This document shows positions 43,644 to 53,772 of a stretch of DNA of 64,000 bases, piece after piece. This DNA comes from Oligoflexia bacterium. Its GTDB lineage: Bacteria; Bdellovibrionota; Bacteriovoracia; Bacteriovoracales; Bacteriovoracaceae. The notes under the pieces are model-generated. The model made no database searches. It saw only the letters and a program-made list of their open reading frames with translations, and was not told the DNA's origin. The translations under genes were made by a program, and so were the position numbers. The stretch lies in assembly GCA_024229115.1 (NCBI GenBank), contig JAAEST010000040.1, forward strand, positions 1 through 64,000, in the 5' to 3' direction. The stretch's first letter is position 1, and every line of letters starts with the position of its first letter.

Positions 43644-45063
43644 TGATTCTCTTCCAAAATGATTTCTGAGTACTGTTTAGTACTTCATTGTTACTATCAG
43701 AAATCACTTTATCAGAATCTTTAGAAATTAAATAGTATGAAATCGCTCTGTTCACAAATCGAATAGAGTATTCAGAGTCATCAACACTTTCTCCTCTCTC
43801 AAGAAGCTTCTTCTTAAACTGCTCCGCAGTAAGAAGATTACTCGTCTCGACTCGCCTGGTGTATTCATTAAGGAAATCAACTCTTTTCTTAAGCTCGCCA
43901 TTTTCCATTGAAGTCCAAAGACGATAACCATTAATCGTAGCTAAACGATCTTTAGAAGTTTCATTGTGAGCGAAAGAAGAATATTGCTGATAGAAAATTT
44001 CTCTCGCTATCAGAATAGAAGGAATATTAGAAGTTAGGAACTCTGAAACTCCTAATGACTTTGGAGGAATAAATGAATTCGCTGATCTTCCCTTTGGATC
44101 AATAGAAATCCATTGATCATCACCGATATCCATTTTTTCTACATTATTAAAACCTCTAAAAGTTAATTTTAAAAAGCTATCAATTTCTTTTTCAACATTC
44201 ATGCCCTGCCATGTTGGAACTCTCTTCTTGATATAAGTTTCATTCGTGTTAAGAGCAACAGCTTCGAGAATGATATTTTTCCCGAAGAGATTCCCATTTG
44301 GGAAAACAAGATAATTATAAGTAGGCTTTTTATAGATTTTTTCGTTATTCTCTTTAATCAACTGATTTAGTTTCTTGTATTTTTTTAGCCCTTCATTATT
44401 TTCCACAAGAAAAGCGTAGAGATCTTCTTCTTTATAATTAAGTTTTTTAAAAGCCGGATTCGCTTCATACATACTAAGCGGAAGAAAGAGAGCATCCGTT
44501 TCTTTTGATTCACGAGGCTTATAATTATGAGGCAATCTATTTTGCCAAAGAACATTTCCATAGTTCACTCTCGCATGAAGAAAGTTTGCATCTTCGCCAA
44601 TATTAATTTCTTTGAAAGACACAGAACTGTTAGGAGAAATTCTTACAAGTGTTCCATCGATCATGAAAATCCAAAGATAAGAATCATCAAAATTGATAAC
44701 CTCATCTCCTTCTCTAATGGCCGAACGATATCTCAGTTTGTTAAAACCTAAACTTTTAAAAAGTCGGCAATCTCCAACACAATCAATCACTCTACCAATA
44801 AGCTCTCTTAGATTTCTTTCAGCTAAATTTCTTCTCCAACGAGGCTCTTTATCAGCAAGCGCAATATGCTGTTTCCACTTGTCTAAATCGAGAAAATTTC
44901 GCTCATTAATGCTTTCCCATTTGAAGTAACTATTCTTCTCTTCCTTAAATTTCAGACGCTCTTCACGCTCTACTTCATTAGTTGGAATCAAATCAAATCT
45001 TTCCACTTGCGAGAAAGTTGAAAGAGAAATCAGGGTAATGGCAAAAAACATTGCAATTTTCAT
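43627..45063 (-). CDS. Secreted protein with a FecR-like domain
   Basis: The 478-residue protein has a signal peptide (1-18, ending TFS-Q). About residues 88-175 resemble FecR: IGRVIDCVGDCRLF, IREGDEVINFDDSYLWIFM and IDGTLVRISPNSSVSF. The remainder is charged and mainly helical, without known motifs. A second FecR-domain gene lies at 5800-6762, in a different context. It overlaps maf. Function unknown. Confidence 0.68.
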   Translation of the reverse strand: MKIAMFFAITLISLSTFSQVERFDLIPTNEVEREERLKFKEEKNSYFKWESINERNFLDLDKWKQHIALADKEPRWRRNLAERNLRELIGRVIDCVGDCRLFKSLGFNKLRYRSAIREGDEVINFDDSYLWIFMIDGTLVRISPNSSVSFKEINIGEDANFLHARVNYGNVLWQNRLPHNYKPRESKETDALFLPLSMYEANPAFKKLNYKEEDLYAFLVENNEGLKKYKKLNQLIKENNEKIYKKPTYNYLVFPNGNLFGKNIILEAVALNTNETYIKKRVPTWQGMNVEKEIDSFLKLTFRGFNNVEKMDIGDDQWISIDPKGRSANSFIPPKSLGVSEFLTSNIPSILIAREIFYQQYSSFAHNETSKDRLATINGYRLWTSMENGELKKRVDFLNEYTRRVETSNLLTAEQFKKKLLERGESVDDSEYSIRFVNRAISYYLISKDSDKVISDSNNEVLNSTQKSFWKRINAVRK

Positions 45064-45181
45064 ATGTTAGCTGATCGGGGCAATTTTGATCGGTCTTTAA
45101 CATAACTATTCAAAATGACTTTAATCTGGTAGAATTTGCCCCCAAATCACCACTGTAAATAGTTTAAAACAGGAGTCTCAA

Positions 45182-48100
45182 GTGGCTGAAGATCAAAACC
45201 TGGATTCATTCTCTTTCGTTGAAGCCGAACACGGCGTACTCAAATTCTGGAAAGATAAAGAGATTTTCAAAAAATCTCTCGATAAAACCAGAGGAAATGA
45301 TCCATATATTTTCTATGATGGGCCTCCATTTGCGACTGGACTTCCTCACCACGGTCACCTTGTTGCTTCAACGCTAAAGGACATTGTTCCTCGTTACTTC
45401 ACGATGAAAGGTCGTTACGTTGAAAGAAGATTTGGTTGGGATTGTCATGGACTTCCAGTTGAACATGAGATCGATAAGAAATTAGGAATGTCAGCACAAG
45501 ATGCTGTTAAGAAACTTGGTGTAAAAGGTTACAACGATGAATGTCGTTCTATTGTTGATCGTTACACAAATGAGTGGGAAAAAACGATTACAAGAATCGG
45601 TCGTTGGGTTGATTTTGAAAACGACTATAAAACTATGGACACTCCGTTCATGGAATCTGTTTGGTGGGTTTTCAAACAACTTTGGGATAAGAATTTAATC
45701 TATCAAGGAACAAGAGTTGTTCCTTTTTCTACGGCCCTTGGAACAGTCCTTTCAAACTTTGAAGCTGGTCAAAACTATCAAGACGTTCAAGACCCGGCGA
45801 TCACTGTACTATTTAAAATCAAAGACGAAGATGCTTATCTTGCTGCTTGGACAACAACTCCTTGGACACTTCCATCGAATCTTTGTCTCTGTGCTGGTGC
45901 AGATATCGATTATGTAAAAGTAAAAGATGAAGATCTTGGAAAAACTTTCTACATGGCTAAAGATAGACTTGAAGCCTACTCAAAGAAGAGAAACTTCACA
46001 GTTGTTGAAGAAATGAAAGGAAGTGATCTTAAAGGAAAAAGATATGAGCCACTCTTTCCATACTTTAATAAGTTTGAAGCTGACGGTGGTTTCCAAGTTT
46101 TAAATGATGATTATGTAACCACTGACGCTGGTACAGGTATTGTTCATATCGCTCCAGGCTTTGGTGAAGACGATAATAGAGTAATGAAAGAAGCAGGACT
46201 AGAAGAAGTCTTTGCTTGCCCAGTTGATGATGCTGGAAAGTACACTCATCATATTACTGATTATGAAGGTCGCTATGTAAAAGAAGCTGATAAAGACATC
46301 ATGAAGCGTTTAAAAGACGAAGGAAAGCTTTATGAGCAATCAGTTCTCGTTCACAGTTACCCATTCTGTTATCGTTCAGACACTCCACTTATCTATAAGG
46401 CCATCCCAAGTTGGTATGTAAGAGTTGAAGAAATCAAAGCGAGACTCCTTAAGAGTAATGAGCAGATCCACTGGGTACCTGGTCACATCAAAGAAGGTCG
46501 TTTTGGTAAATGGCTTGAAGGTGCAAGAGATTGGTCAATCTCTAGAAATAGAGTTTGGGGAACTCCACTTCCAGTATGGTTTAACAAGACAACTGAAAAC
46601 TTTGTTTGTATCGGTTCCATCGAAGAACTTAAAAAATACTCAGGTGTAGAAGTTGATGATCTTCACCGTGAAAGTGTTGATGATTTAAAATTCACAATCG
46701 AGGGTGAAGAAGGTGAATATCAGAGAATCACTGAAGTACTCGACTGTTGGTTTGAATCAGGTTCAATGCCTTATGCTCAACTTCACTACCCATTTGAAAA
46801 TAAGGAAATCTTTGAAAAAGGTTTTCCTGCTGAGTTTATTGCTGAAGGTTTAGATCAAACACGTGGTTGGTTCTATACTCTTACTATTTTAGCAACTGCT
46901 CTTTTCGATAAGCCTGCTTTTAAGAACGTTATTGTTAACGGACTTGTGATGGCCGAAGACGGAAAGAAGATGAGTAAATCTCTTCGTAACTTCACGTCAC
47001 CAGACCTTCTGATGGAAGAGTACGGTGCCGATGCGATGAGACTCTATCTAATCAACTCAGGTCTTGTGAAAGCAGAGGAAATGAGATTTGCAGATGCAGG
47101 TGTTAAAGACATGGTGAGAAGAGCACTTCTTCCATGGTTTAACTCATATAAATTCTTTAGAACATACGCCAAAGTTGATGGTTGGAATGTAAACGACCAC
47201 TTTGAAGAATCAGAGAATATCACTGACCGTTGGATCATTTCTAATCTTCAAACTCTAAAGAAAAATATCAGCGTCGAGATGGAAGGTTACAGGCTCTACA
47301 ATGTTGTTCCTGCCCTCTTTACTTTCATCGAGGATCTTACAAACTGGTATATCCGTCTTAACAGAACTCGTTTCTGGGCCGATGGACTTGAAAAAGATAA
47401 GTGTAGCGCTTACTCGACTCTCTTTACTTGTTTGAAAGAATTATCAGCGGCTATGGCCCCTTTTGCTCCTTTCCTCAGTGAGTTTATCTATCAAGACCTA
47501 CGTAGTTTTGTAGCCGATGGAAAAGGAATGGAAGAGTCTGTTCACTTATGTGACTACCCTGTTGCTGATGAATCAAAGATCAATTCAATGCTTGAAGAAG
47601 CAGTTGATAGAATGCAACAGATTATTCTTCTCGGAAGACAGAAGCGTACAGAGGTAAAGATTAAAGTAAAGACACCACTTGCTTCATGTACTGTTGTTCA
47701 TAAAGATCAAGCCTTACTAGATGAGATTAAAAAGCTTGAAGAATATATTCAAACTGAATTAAATATCAAAGAAATCACTTATAGTACGGAAGAAAATGAT
47801 TTCATCACTCTCTACGCGAAACCAAACCTACCTGTCCTTGGAAAAAGACTTGGTAAGAGAATGGGTCAGTTTATGGGAATGATTAAAGGCCTCTCAGGTG
47901 ATGATCTTCTCAAGCTTGAAAGCGAAGGTTCTATTGAACTTGGTGGAGAAAAGTTTGAATCAACAGACTTCCTAATCTTCCGTGAAGCTAAAGAAGGAAC
48001 TAATGCTGTTTCAAATCGCTTCATATCAATTGATATCGATTGCAATCTGACTCCTGAGTTAATCAGTGAAGGACTGGCCAGAGAAGTTGTGAATCGAATT

Positions 48101-48313
48101 CAAAAGACTCGTAAGGAAGATGGACTTAATGTTGATGATAGAATCAATGTTGTCTTCAACGCTTCGGAAGAGCTTTCTAAAGTGATTGAAACTCATAAAG
48201 ACTACATCAGTAAGGAAACTCTCACTCTCAGCCTCACAAGCGGAGATACGACAGGCGGAGCAGACCTCCCTATTGATGAGCATGCCTTCTCTTTAAAAAT
48301 TACAAAAGCCTAA
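45182..48313 (+). CDS. ileS: Isoleucyl-tRNA synthetase, eukaryote-like (IleS2) type
   Basis: The 1043-residue enzyme charges tRNA-Ile. The HIGH box appears as GLPHHGH in PPFATGLPHHGHLVAS, followed by RRFGWDCHGLPVEHEID; the second ATP motif is GKKMSKSLRNF; the editing domain holds TTTPWTLPSN. The N-terminal region and length fit the IleS2 class, shared with eukaryotes and known for low mupirocin sensitivity, rather than the usual bacterial IleS with a C-terminal zinc finger. The start is GTG, with AGGAG six bases upstream. No T-box leader is seen. Confidence 0.95.
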   Translation: MAEDQNLDSFSFVEAEHGVLKFWKDKEIFKKSLDKTRGNDPYIFYDGPPFATGLPHHGHLVASTLKDIVPRYFTMKGRYVERRFGWDCHGLPVEHEIDKKLGMSAQDAVKKLGVKGYNDECRSIVDRYTNEWEKTITRIGRWVDFENDYKTMDTPFMESVWWVFKQLWDKNLIYQGTRVVPFSTALGTVLSNFEAGQNYQDVQDPAITVLFKIKDEDAYLAAWTTTPWTLPSNLCLCAGADIDYVKVKDEDLGKTFYMAKDRLEAYSKKRNFTVVEEMKGSDLKGKRYEPLFPYFNKFEADGGFQVLNDDYVTTDAGTGIVHIAPGFGEDDNRVMKEAGLEEVFACPVDDAGKYTHHITDYEGRYVKEADKDIMKRLKDEGKLYEQSVLVHSYPFCYRSDTPLIYKAIPSWYVRVEEIKARLLKSNEQIHWVPGHIKEGRFGKWLEGARDWSISRNRVWGTPLPVWFNKTTENFVCIGSIEELKKYSGVEVDDLHRESVDDLKFTIEGEEGEYQRITEVLDCWFESGSMPYAQLHYPFENKEIFEKGFPAEFIAEGLDQTRGWFYTLTILATALFDKPAFKNVIVNGLVMAEDGKKMSKSLRNFTSPDLLMEEYGADAMRLYLINSGLVKAEEMRFADAGVKDMVRRALLPWFNSYKFFRTYAKVDGWNVNDHFEESENITDRWIISNLQTLKKNISVEMEGYRLYNVVPALFTFIEDLTNWYIRLNRTRFWADGLEKDKCSAYSTLFTCLKELSAAMAPFAPFLSEFIYQDLRSFVADGKGMEESVHLCDYPVADESKINSMLEEAVDRMQQIILLGRQKRTEVKIKVKTPLASCTVVHKDQALLDEIKKLEEYIQTELNIKEITYSTEENDFITLYAKPNLPVLGKRLGKRMGQFMGMIKGLSGDDLLKLESEGSIELGGEKFESTDFLIFREAKEGTNAVSNRFISIDIDCNLTPELISEGLAREVVNRIQKTRKEDGLNVDDRINVVFNASEELSKVIETHKDYISKETLTLSLTSGDTTGGADLPIDEHAFSLKITKA

Positions 48314-48345
48314 TACCTGTATAAAAAGATCAGGATCTAATACTG

Positions 48346-48375
48346 CTCCCATTTTCTCCGATAAGGAAATGGGAG
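48346..48375 (+). promoter_or_regulatory. Hairpin masking the cti ribosome binding site
   Basis: CTCCCATTT (48346-48354) pairs perfectly with AAATGGGAG (48367-48375) around a 12-base loop, with two further CC-GG pairs possible inside. The GGGAG at 48371-48375 is the ribosome binding site of cti, six bases before the ATG at 48382. No T run follows, so this is not an ordinary terminator of ileS. Opening of the stem would be needed for translation, as in RNA thermometers. Confidence 0.6.
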
Positions 48376-48381
48376 TCTATT

Positions 48382-50886
48382 ATGCAAAGAGTTTGGGTAC
48401 TATTTTCATTTGTTGCTGCTTTTCTAACTTTTACAGTGAGCCTAGATTATTTTCAATCTGATGTGGGAGATTTTCGAAATTTCAGAAAAATCTCTTCTCG
48501 CTATTCAGTCTATGAAGAAAAAATCCAACCATTATTTGATAAGAGATGTGTTGCCTGTCATGCATGCTTCAACTCTCCTTGTCAGTTAAACTTAACTTCC
48601 TATGAGGGACTCTCTCGTGGTGCTACCAAAGATGCTGTTTATGATCTCGCAAGATTTTCTAGCACAAAACCAACACGTATTTTCTGGGATGAAAAATCGG
48701 ATAATGATTGGAGAGACAGAGGATTCTTCAGTGTGATTCATCCTCCAATCAATGAACAAAAGAAACAAAAAACTATTCTTGAGTTAATGGTCAACGACCC
48801 TGAAACAGAAGATGAGAGTGTACTGGCCCAAAAACAAGAGATTTCTTTTATCAGTGAAGAAGATAACTACTGTGCCTCCCATGACTACATTACTGGAAAG
48901 AGTGCGAACAAAAGAAGAAAGAAGAGAAAGACGGAAGTGGAAAGCTTTCTTAACGTCAATCCTCTTTCTAAAATGCCTTTTGGTTTTCCAGCAATTGAAA
49001 AGAGTGAGTATGAAACCCTCATGAGTTGGATTGAAGAAGGGGCTCGTGGGCCAAATGGTTTTAGAGGAACGCAAGGACTAGACTTTAGACTTTATGAACT
49101 CTCTTCAGAACTCAAAGATAAAGTTCGCGCTTTTGAGAATTTGCTTAATGGACCATCGAATAAAGACAAACTTTCTTCTCGTTATATCTATGAAAAATTA
49201 TTCCTAGGACATCTCTATTTTGAAGACTATGAACCGACATCAGGAGAAGATATCACATTCTTCAGACTCGTTCGCTCTCAAACAAAGACAGGTTTAATCT
49301 ATGAGTTACCGACAACAAGACCTTACGATAAGGTTGAAGGTGGTAAATTCTATTATCGTCTTGCCCCATTACGGGAAACACTTGTTCATAAGACTCATAT
49401 CACTTACGCCTTAAGTGACAAGAAAATGAAAAGATATAGAGAGTTATTCTATGATGCTAAATGGAAAGTTTTTGATGTAAAGCTTCCTCCTTATGGCAAG
49501 AAGTCTTCTTCGAATCCATTTATTACTTTCGCACAAATTCCTGCTAAAAGCAGATATCAGTTTATGCTTGATAATGCTCAGTTTATCGTTATGTCATTTA
49601 TCAGAGGACCTGTTTGTAAAGGACAAGTTGCTGTGAATGTAATTGATGATCACTTCTGGGTGACATTCATCGATCCTGAAAAAGATCCATTTATTAAGAA
49701 TAATGAGAGGCTTAAAGAGATCGCTCCTTATATGTCTCAACCTGCTTCTCATGGAAGTAAGTTTAAAGGCTTTGGTAAGTTCTATAAGAATCAAGTGAAG
49801 TATCGTGAACTAAGGGCCAAGGCCTATGAAGAATCGGAAGCTTTGACCCTTGATCATATTTGGGACGGCGATGGCCATAATAAGAATGCTTTCCTCACAG
49901 TTTATCGTCACTTTGATAGTGCCACAGTAATCAAGGGACACAGAGGCTTTGTCCCTAAAACCGTTTGGACAATGGACTACCCTATTTTTGAAGATATTTT
50001 CTATAACTTAGTTGCTGGATACAATGTTTTTGAGGCCCTTCCTCATCACTTGAAGTCTAGGCTCTACATGGAATACTCAAGAATAAATTCTCAAGATACA
50101 TTCATTAGCTTTCTCCCTAAAGAAATAAGAGAGAAAGTGAGAAACTCATGGACGATGCCAGCTAAAAAATCAAAGCCTGGAAGGTTTACGGAATACTTCT
50201 ATAAACATTTACCTGATTACCTTCTTTCATCAAAAGCAGACTTAAAAATGAAGTATCGTTATCCTTACCTGATGGAGAACGTGAAGACTGAAATTAAATT
50301 TCAAAATGATGCCTATAGCGATAAAGCTGAATTTTTAAATAGTATTTGGCTACGCAATCAAGACCTTCTTATTCCTGATTATATTAACTGTTGTGAATAT
50401 GGAGCTCCAGAAGTGAATACTATTGAGAGCTTTGAAGACTTTAATCTCGCCTTGAAAAGTATCTCTTCTAAGAAAGGGAAATATCCGAAATATTTTCCAG
50501 ACTTATCTTTTATCAAAGTTAATTCAGAAGATGGAGATAAGGCCTATACACTTATTCATAACAAGGCCCATTACAATGTCTCTTATATGTTCAGTGAAGG
50601 AAATAATCTCCGTCCGGAAGATGATACTCTTCACTTTCACGAAGGCTTTGTAGGAAGCTATCCTAACTTCTTCTTTGAAGTTGAGCTAGATCAAGCTCAG
50701 GAATTTATCTCCGATGTTAAGGGAATCAACTCAGAAGAGAGTTACCAACTGTTTATTAAGAAGTACGGAGTTTCCAGACATAATAAGGGTTTTTGGAACG
50801 TCTTTGATTTTTTCACTGAGGAATTTAAAAGAATAGCGCCAATTGAGGCAGGTATTTTTGATCTCAATCGATATGAAAATTATTGA
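48382..50886 (+). CDS. cti: Fatty acid cis/trans isomerase
   Basis: Cti converts cis to trans unsaturated fatty acids of membrane lipids, a rapid response to heat or solvents in Pseudomonas and Vibrio. The 834-residue protein has an N-terminal hydrophobic export segment and the heme motif CVACH starting at residue 56, within the typical QPLFDKRCVACHACFNSPC stretch; later ARFSSTKPTRIFWD, NPLSKMPFGFP and ASHGSKFKG also match. Length is slightly over the usual 760-790. A hairpin covers the ribosome binding site. Confidence 0.92.
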   Translation: MQRVWVLFSFVAAFLTFTVSLDYFQSDVGDFRNFRKISSRYSVYEEKIQPLFDKRCVACHACFNSPCQLNLTSYEGLSRGATKDAVYDLARFSSTKPTRIFWDEKSDNDWRDRGFFSVIHPPINEQKKQKTILELMVNDPETEDESVLAQKQEISFISEEDNYCASHDYITGKSANKRRKKRKTEVESFLNVNPLSKMPFGFPAIEKSEYETLMSWIEEGARGPNGFRGTQGLDFRLYELSSELKDKVRAFENLLNGPSNKDKLSSRYIYEKLFLGHLYFEDYEPTSGEDITFFRLVRSQTKTGLIYELPTTRPYDKVEGGKFYYRLAPLRETLVHKTHITYALSDKKMKRYRELFYDAKWKVFDVKLPPYGKKSSSNPFITFAQIPAKSRYQFMLDNAQFIVMSFIRGPVCKGQVAVNVIDDHFWVTFIDPEKDPFIKNNERLKEIAPYMSQPASHGSKFKGFGKFYKNQVKYRELRAKAYEESEALTLDHIWDGDGHNKNAFLTVYRHFDSATVIKGHRGFVPKTVWTMDYPIFEDIFYNLVAGYNVFEALPHHLKSRLYMEYSRINSQDTFISFLPKEIREKVRNSWTMPAKKSKPGRFTEYFYKHLPDYLLSSKADLKMKYRYPYLMENVKTEIKFQNDAYSDKAEFLNSIWLRNQDLLIPDYINCCEYGAPEVNTIESFEDFNLALKSISSKKGKYPKYFPDLSFIKVNSEDGDKAYTLIHNKAHYNVSYMFSEGNNLRPEDDTLHFHEGFVGSYPNFFFEVELDQAQEFISDVKGINSEESYQLFIKKYGVSRHNKGFWNVFDFFTEEFKRIAPIEAGIFDLNRYENY

Positions 50887-51020
50887 GCACGCTCGTTCGC
50901 AAGCATGATTTCAGTGATTTATATTATGAAAGAAAAAATTGGCCGAAAAATTCATAAATTCACTCTGAAAAAATCCGATACGGAGTTATCATTAACTTAA
51001 GTCCTAACAAGAGAGTTAGC

Positions 51021-51602
51021 ATGGGACAAAATATACAATTAGAAGGCCAAGTTAAAATCTTTAAGCACAAGAATAGTCGTGGAAAACTTGGTGAATATCC
51101 CTTTAAACTCTCGGTTAAAAAGCCTGAAATTGTTGATTGCCTGATGAGTAAGTTTAAGAATCTAAACTTCTCTGAAAAAGAAAAGCAATTACTCTCGGCC
51201 AAGCATAGAGAAATTATTTGTGAATACACTCAAATTAAAGATACAGATTTAACAAAGTATTCAAATAAATTAATCAAAGAACTAAAGAAACATAAAGATG
51301 AAGCGATCACAATTAAGGCATCAGACTTTGGTGCATTTGTTTGTTTAGCTGCTATCTTTAGTGGGAAATTACCTCAAGAACAGAATTGGAATTTTGAGCT
51401 ATCGAGTACTCCAGTAAAGCTTTTCCCGAAAAGCCTAGTGAAGGATAAGTTTGCAGCTCAATCTTTTGACGTTTCTTTTGTTGTCTCTTCAGATTGTTGG
51501 CTCAAGCCTTTTAAGAGTCTTTCTGAGTGCCCAAAATACATGAGTTTTTCTTGGCTTCATCACGAAAATGAAGAAAATCTTATGAGCGTTAGTGCTGCTT
51601 AA
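51021..51602 (+). CDS. Cytoplasmic protein of unknown function
   Basis: The 193-residue product has no signal peptide. It is Lys-rich and mixed alpha/beta, with segments EYPFKLSVKKPEIVDCLM, ITIKASDFGAFVCLAAIF and FDVSFVVSSDCWLKPF. Ribosome binding site is AGAGAG or similar. It stands between cti and a secreted helical protein. No family recognised. Confidence 0.6.
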   Translation: MGQNIQLEGQVKIFKHKNSRGKLGEYPFKLSVKKPEIVDCLMSKFKNLNFSEKEKQLLSAKHREIICEYTQIKDTDLTKYSNKLIKELKKHKDEAITIKASDFGAFVCLAAIFSGKLPQEQNWNFELSSTPVKLFPKSLVKDKFAAQSFDVSFVVSSDCWLKPFKSLSECPKYMSFSWLHHENEENLMSVSAA

Positions 51603-51647
51603 GCCTTTCTTTTTGACTTAGCTATATTCCCTTGAGAAAATTCTTTC

Positions 51648-52496
51648 ATGATATTGAAAGTATTAATGGCTTTATTATTAAGCGTCCAAATTTTCGCCCA
51701 ATCGAGAAATCCAGCTAACCAAGTGGCGAGATCTAATTCGTATTATATTTACGAGAAAAATCCAGTCAATATCGTGCCTTCTCAATTTCGTCGTTACATC
51801 ATTCCTCAGCTTAGGGCCATGCAACAAGAGTTCTATCTCTTTTTAAAAAAGCTCAATCCTTATTCTGATAATCTTGTGGAAATTAAAAAGCAAAGCCTTG
51901 ATATCCACACCTCTTTTAGTAATTTTAAAGAAGCCTGCGGTGAAGGTCAGGAAAATTGTTATGAAAAAATGAAGGATACTTATCGAAAGGCGAAGAAATT
52001 AGATCTTCTGATTATCGATCTCAATCTCAACAAGATTAAATATAACTGGAAGGATATGAATAAACTAACTGAACTTTCTGTTCTCTTAGATAATCTCATG
52101 GTCCAAAACTACTCTCTTCTTCATAGTCTTGAAGAGTTTTTGATCACTTATCAAACAAGTTATTTTCCTTATGTTGATATGGAAAGTCGCTTTGGAAAAA
52201 AAGTTTACGATATCAAGTTCAATGGAGAGCTCATCCTTACTGTGATGTTTAAAGGCTTATTGAGGCAAGATATCAATTCAGTACTTAACCAATTCTTCTT
52301 AACTACGGAACGAATTATCGAAAGCAAAGATGGTCCTAAGATTATTGCCAATCGATTAGAAGAGCTCAATATCGCATGGAATACCTTTCATATGAAGATG
52401 ACTAAGGGGAATCACAACCTTCCTAAGAAACTCACACAAACAATTAAACTGATGCATAATCGCTGGAACTCCATCCTAAAAATCGCTCTTAAATAA
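51648..52496 (+). CDS. Secreted helical protein of unknown function
   Basis: The 282-residue protein has a signal peptide (1-18, ending FAQ-S) and an all-helical mature part, with two close cysteines (EACGEGQENCY). It contains no recognisable catalytic motif. The start is near a weak TGAGAA site. It may be a periplasmic structural or binding protein. Confidence 0.58.
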   Translation: MILKVLMALLLSVQIFAQSRNPANQVARSNSYYIYEKNPVNIVPSQFRRYIIPQLRAMQQEFYLFLKKLNPYSDNLVEIKKQSLDIHTSFSNFKEACGEGQENCYEKMKDTYRKAKKLDLLIIDLNLNKIKYNWKDMNKLTELSVLLDNLMVQNYSLLHSLEEFLITYQTSYFPYVDMESRFGKKVYDIKFNGELILTVMFKGLLRQDINSVLNQFFLTTERIIESKDGPKIIANRLEELNIAWNTFHMKMTKGNHNLPKKLTQTIKLMHNRWNSILKIALK

Positions 52497-52622
52497 GTAA
52501 ATACAGATACTTCCAAGTGCTAAAAATTTAGACACCTTTAGAAAAAATTTCAAAAACTCCCCTTCAAACTCCTATTTTAGATAGTATACAGCCAGTTATT
52601 TTTATTTTAAGGAGATTAGAAA

Positions 52623-53675
52623 ATGAAGAAGTCCCTTTCTTTATTGGCCACACTGAGCTTACTTGCAAGTTGTGGAAATTCAGGAAAAGTTGATGTTACC
52701 AAGTTAATTGCTGAGCAAAATGCCGCAATGACTGGGCAAAGGTCTTCATTTGTCGACACAACAGAAACAAAGAGAACGTCAGTTTTAGTCGATGGTGCTT
52801 ACTTAAATTGTGAATATAAGAAGACTAAAATGACTCAAACAACATTAGAAGTAAATAATGGTCAAGCTCTCATATTATTTGAAGAATTTCTTTCAGCTCC
52901 AAATTCTGAAAACCCAAAAGAATGTCCAGCGACTGGCCTACAAAGCTTTTTAAAAACATCTTCAGTTAAAACAGAAAGCCTCGAAGACCAAGCACAACAA
53001 GCAATCAAAGATTGTGCTGTCCCTGGTGAATGTTCAATCACGAGGGCCACGAGAAATGGTGAAGCTGTCATCGATTTTAATATTGTGACGAAAGAGGATG
53101 GCATCCTTATTAAATCAACCGGTACTTCTGTTCTTAATAATGAATCACCTTGGTTAACTCCAGCAAAGAGTATCAATATGGTTATTACAAGCTATGAGAC
53201 TGGTGAAGAAATTCAAAAGATTGAACAAAGCTTTGATCTATCAAAAGTACAAATCGAAAATACAAAGAAAGAAACTTTTGAAACTTTACTTGAAGTAAAA
53301 CCTGAAAGTCTTCAAGTTGAAGGGAAGAAATATTCTTTTGAAAAAGAAGGTGAGAATCTAGTAATTGATACTTTTAAGTATGAGCAAGATTTAAAAGATG
53401 AAGATAATAAAGACATTAAGTGTGCTTTTGTGAACAAAGAAATGGCCACAAAGTCATTTGGACTTGAAGGTCATCAAGCTGTTGTTATTAACAACTCTAC
53501 GATGATTGATTCAGAAGCAACACCAGCTGAACTTATTGATGCTTGTACAAAAGCTGGATCTGATATCATTAGAAATTTTAATCTTCCAAAAGTTCTTAAG
53601 ATCAAAAAGAATAAAAATAAATTAAAGATTGATATGAGAGTAAACGGAAAGTTTGTTCCATTCTTCAAGTCTTAG
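52623..53675 (+). CDS. Lipoprotein of unknown function
   Basis: The 350-residue protein has lipobox LASC at about residues 14-17 and GNSGKVDV after it. The mature part has two halves with similar rhythm: YLNCEYKKTKMTQTTLEVNN plus LILFEEFLSAPNSENPKEC, and IKCAFVNKEMATKSFGLEGH plus VVINNSTMIDSEATPAELIDAC, suggesting an internal duplication with a conserved Cys pair in each. Ribosome binding site AAGGAG. Followed by a strong hairpin terminator. Confidence 0.68.
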   Translation: MKKSLSLLATLSLLASCGNSGKVDVTKLIAEQNAAMTGQRSSFVDTTETKRTSVLVDGAYLNCEYKKTKMTQTTLEVNNGQALILFEEFLSAPNSENPKECPATGLQSFLKTSSVKTESLEDQAQQAIKDCAVPGECSITRATRNGEAVIDFNIVTKEDGILIKSTGTSVLNNESPWLTPAKSINMVITSYETGEEIQKIEQSFDLSKVQIENTKKETFETLLEVKPESLQVEGKKYSFEKEGENLVIDTFKYEQDLKDEDNKDIKCAFVNKEMATKSFGLEGHQAVVINNSTMIDSEATPAELIDACTKAGSDIIRNFNLPKVLKIKKNKNKLKIDMRVNGKFVPFFKS

Positions 53676-53700
53676 AATTAACTAAATTTTAGAAATAAAA

Positions 53701-53722
53701 AAGCCTCCATACGGAGGCTTTT
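53701..53722. terminator. Bidirectional terminator between the 52623 lipoprotein gene and rpsU
   Basis: AAGCCTCC (53701-53708) and GGAGGCTT (53713-53720) form a perfect stem with a four-base loop. T residues follow on the plus strand and a run of A residues precedes it, giving a T run on the minus strand, so it can end both convergent genes. Confidence 0.9.
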
Positions 53723-53727
53723 GCAAT

Positions 53728-53746
53728 TCCGGAAACCGGACTTTTT
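53728..53746 (+). terminator. Second, short terminator hairpin
   Basis: TCCGG-AAA-CCGGA (53728-53740) is followed by CTTTTT. It lies directly after the first terminator and could act as a backup for plus-strand transcripts. Confidence 0.6.
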
Positions 53747-53772
53747 GTCGATTTTAAAAATCAAAAGAAATA

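Noticed and set aside
48346-48375. Terminator of ileS
   Set aside because: The stem is followed by TCTATTATG, not a T run, and its 3' arm is the cti ribosome binding site.
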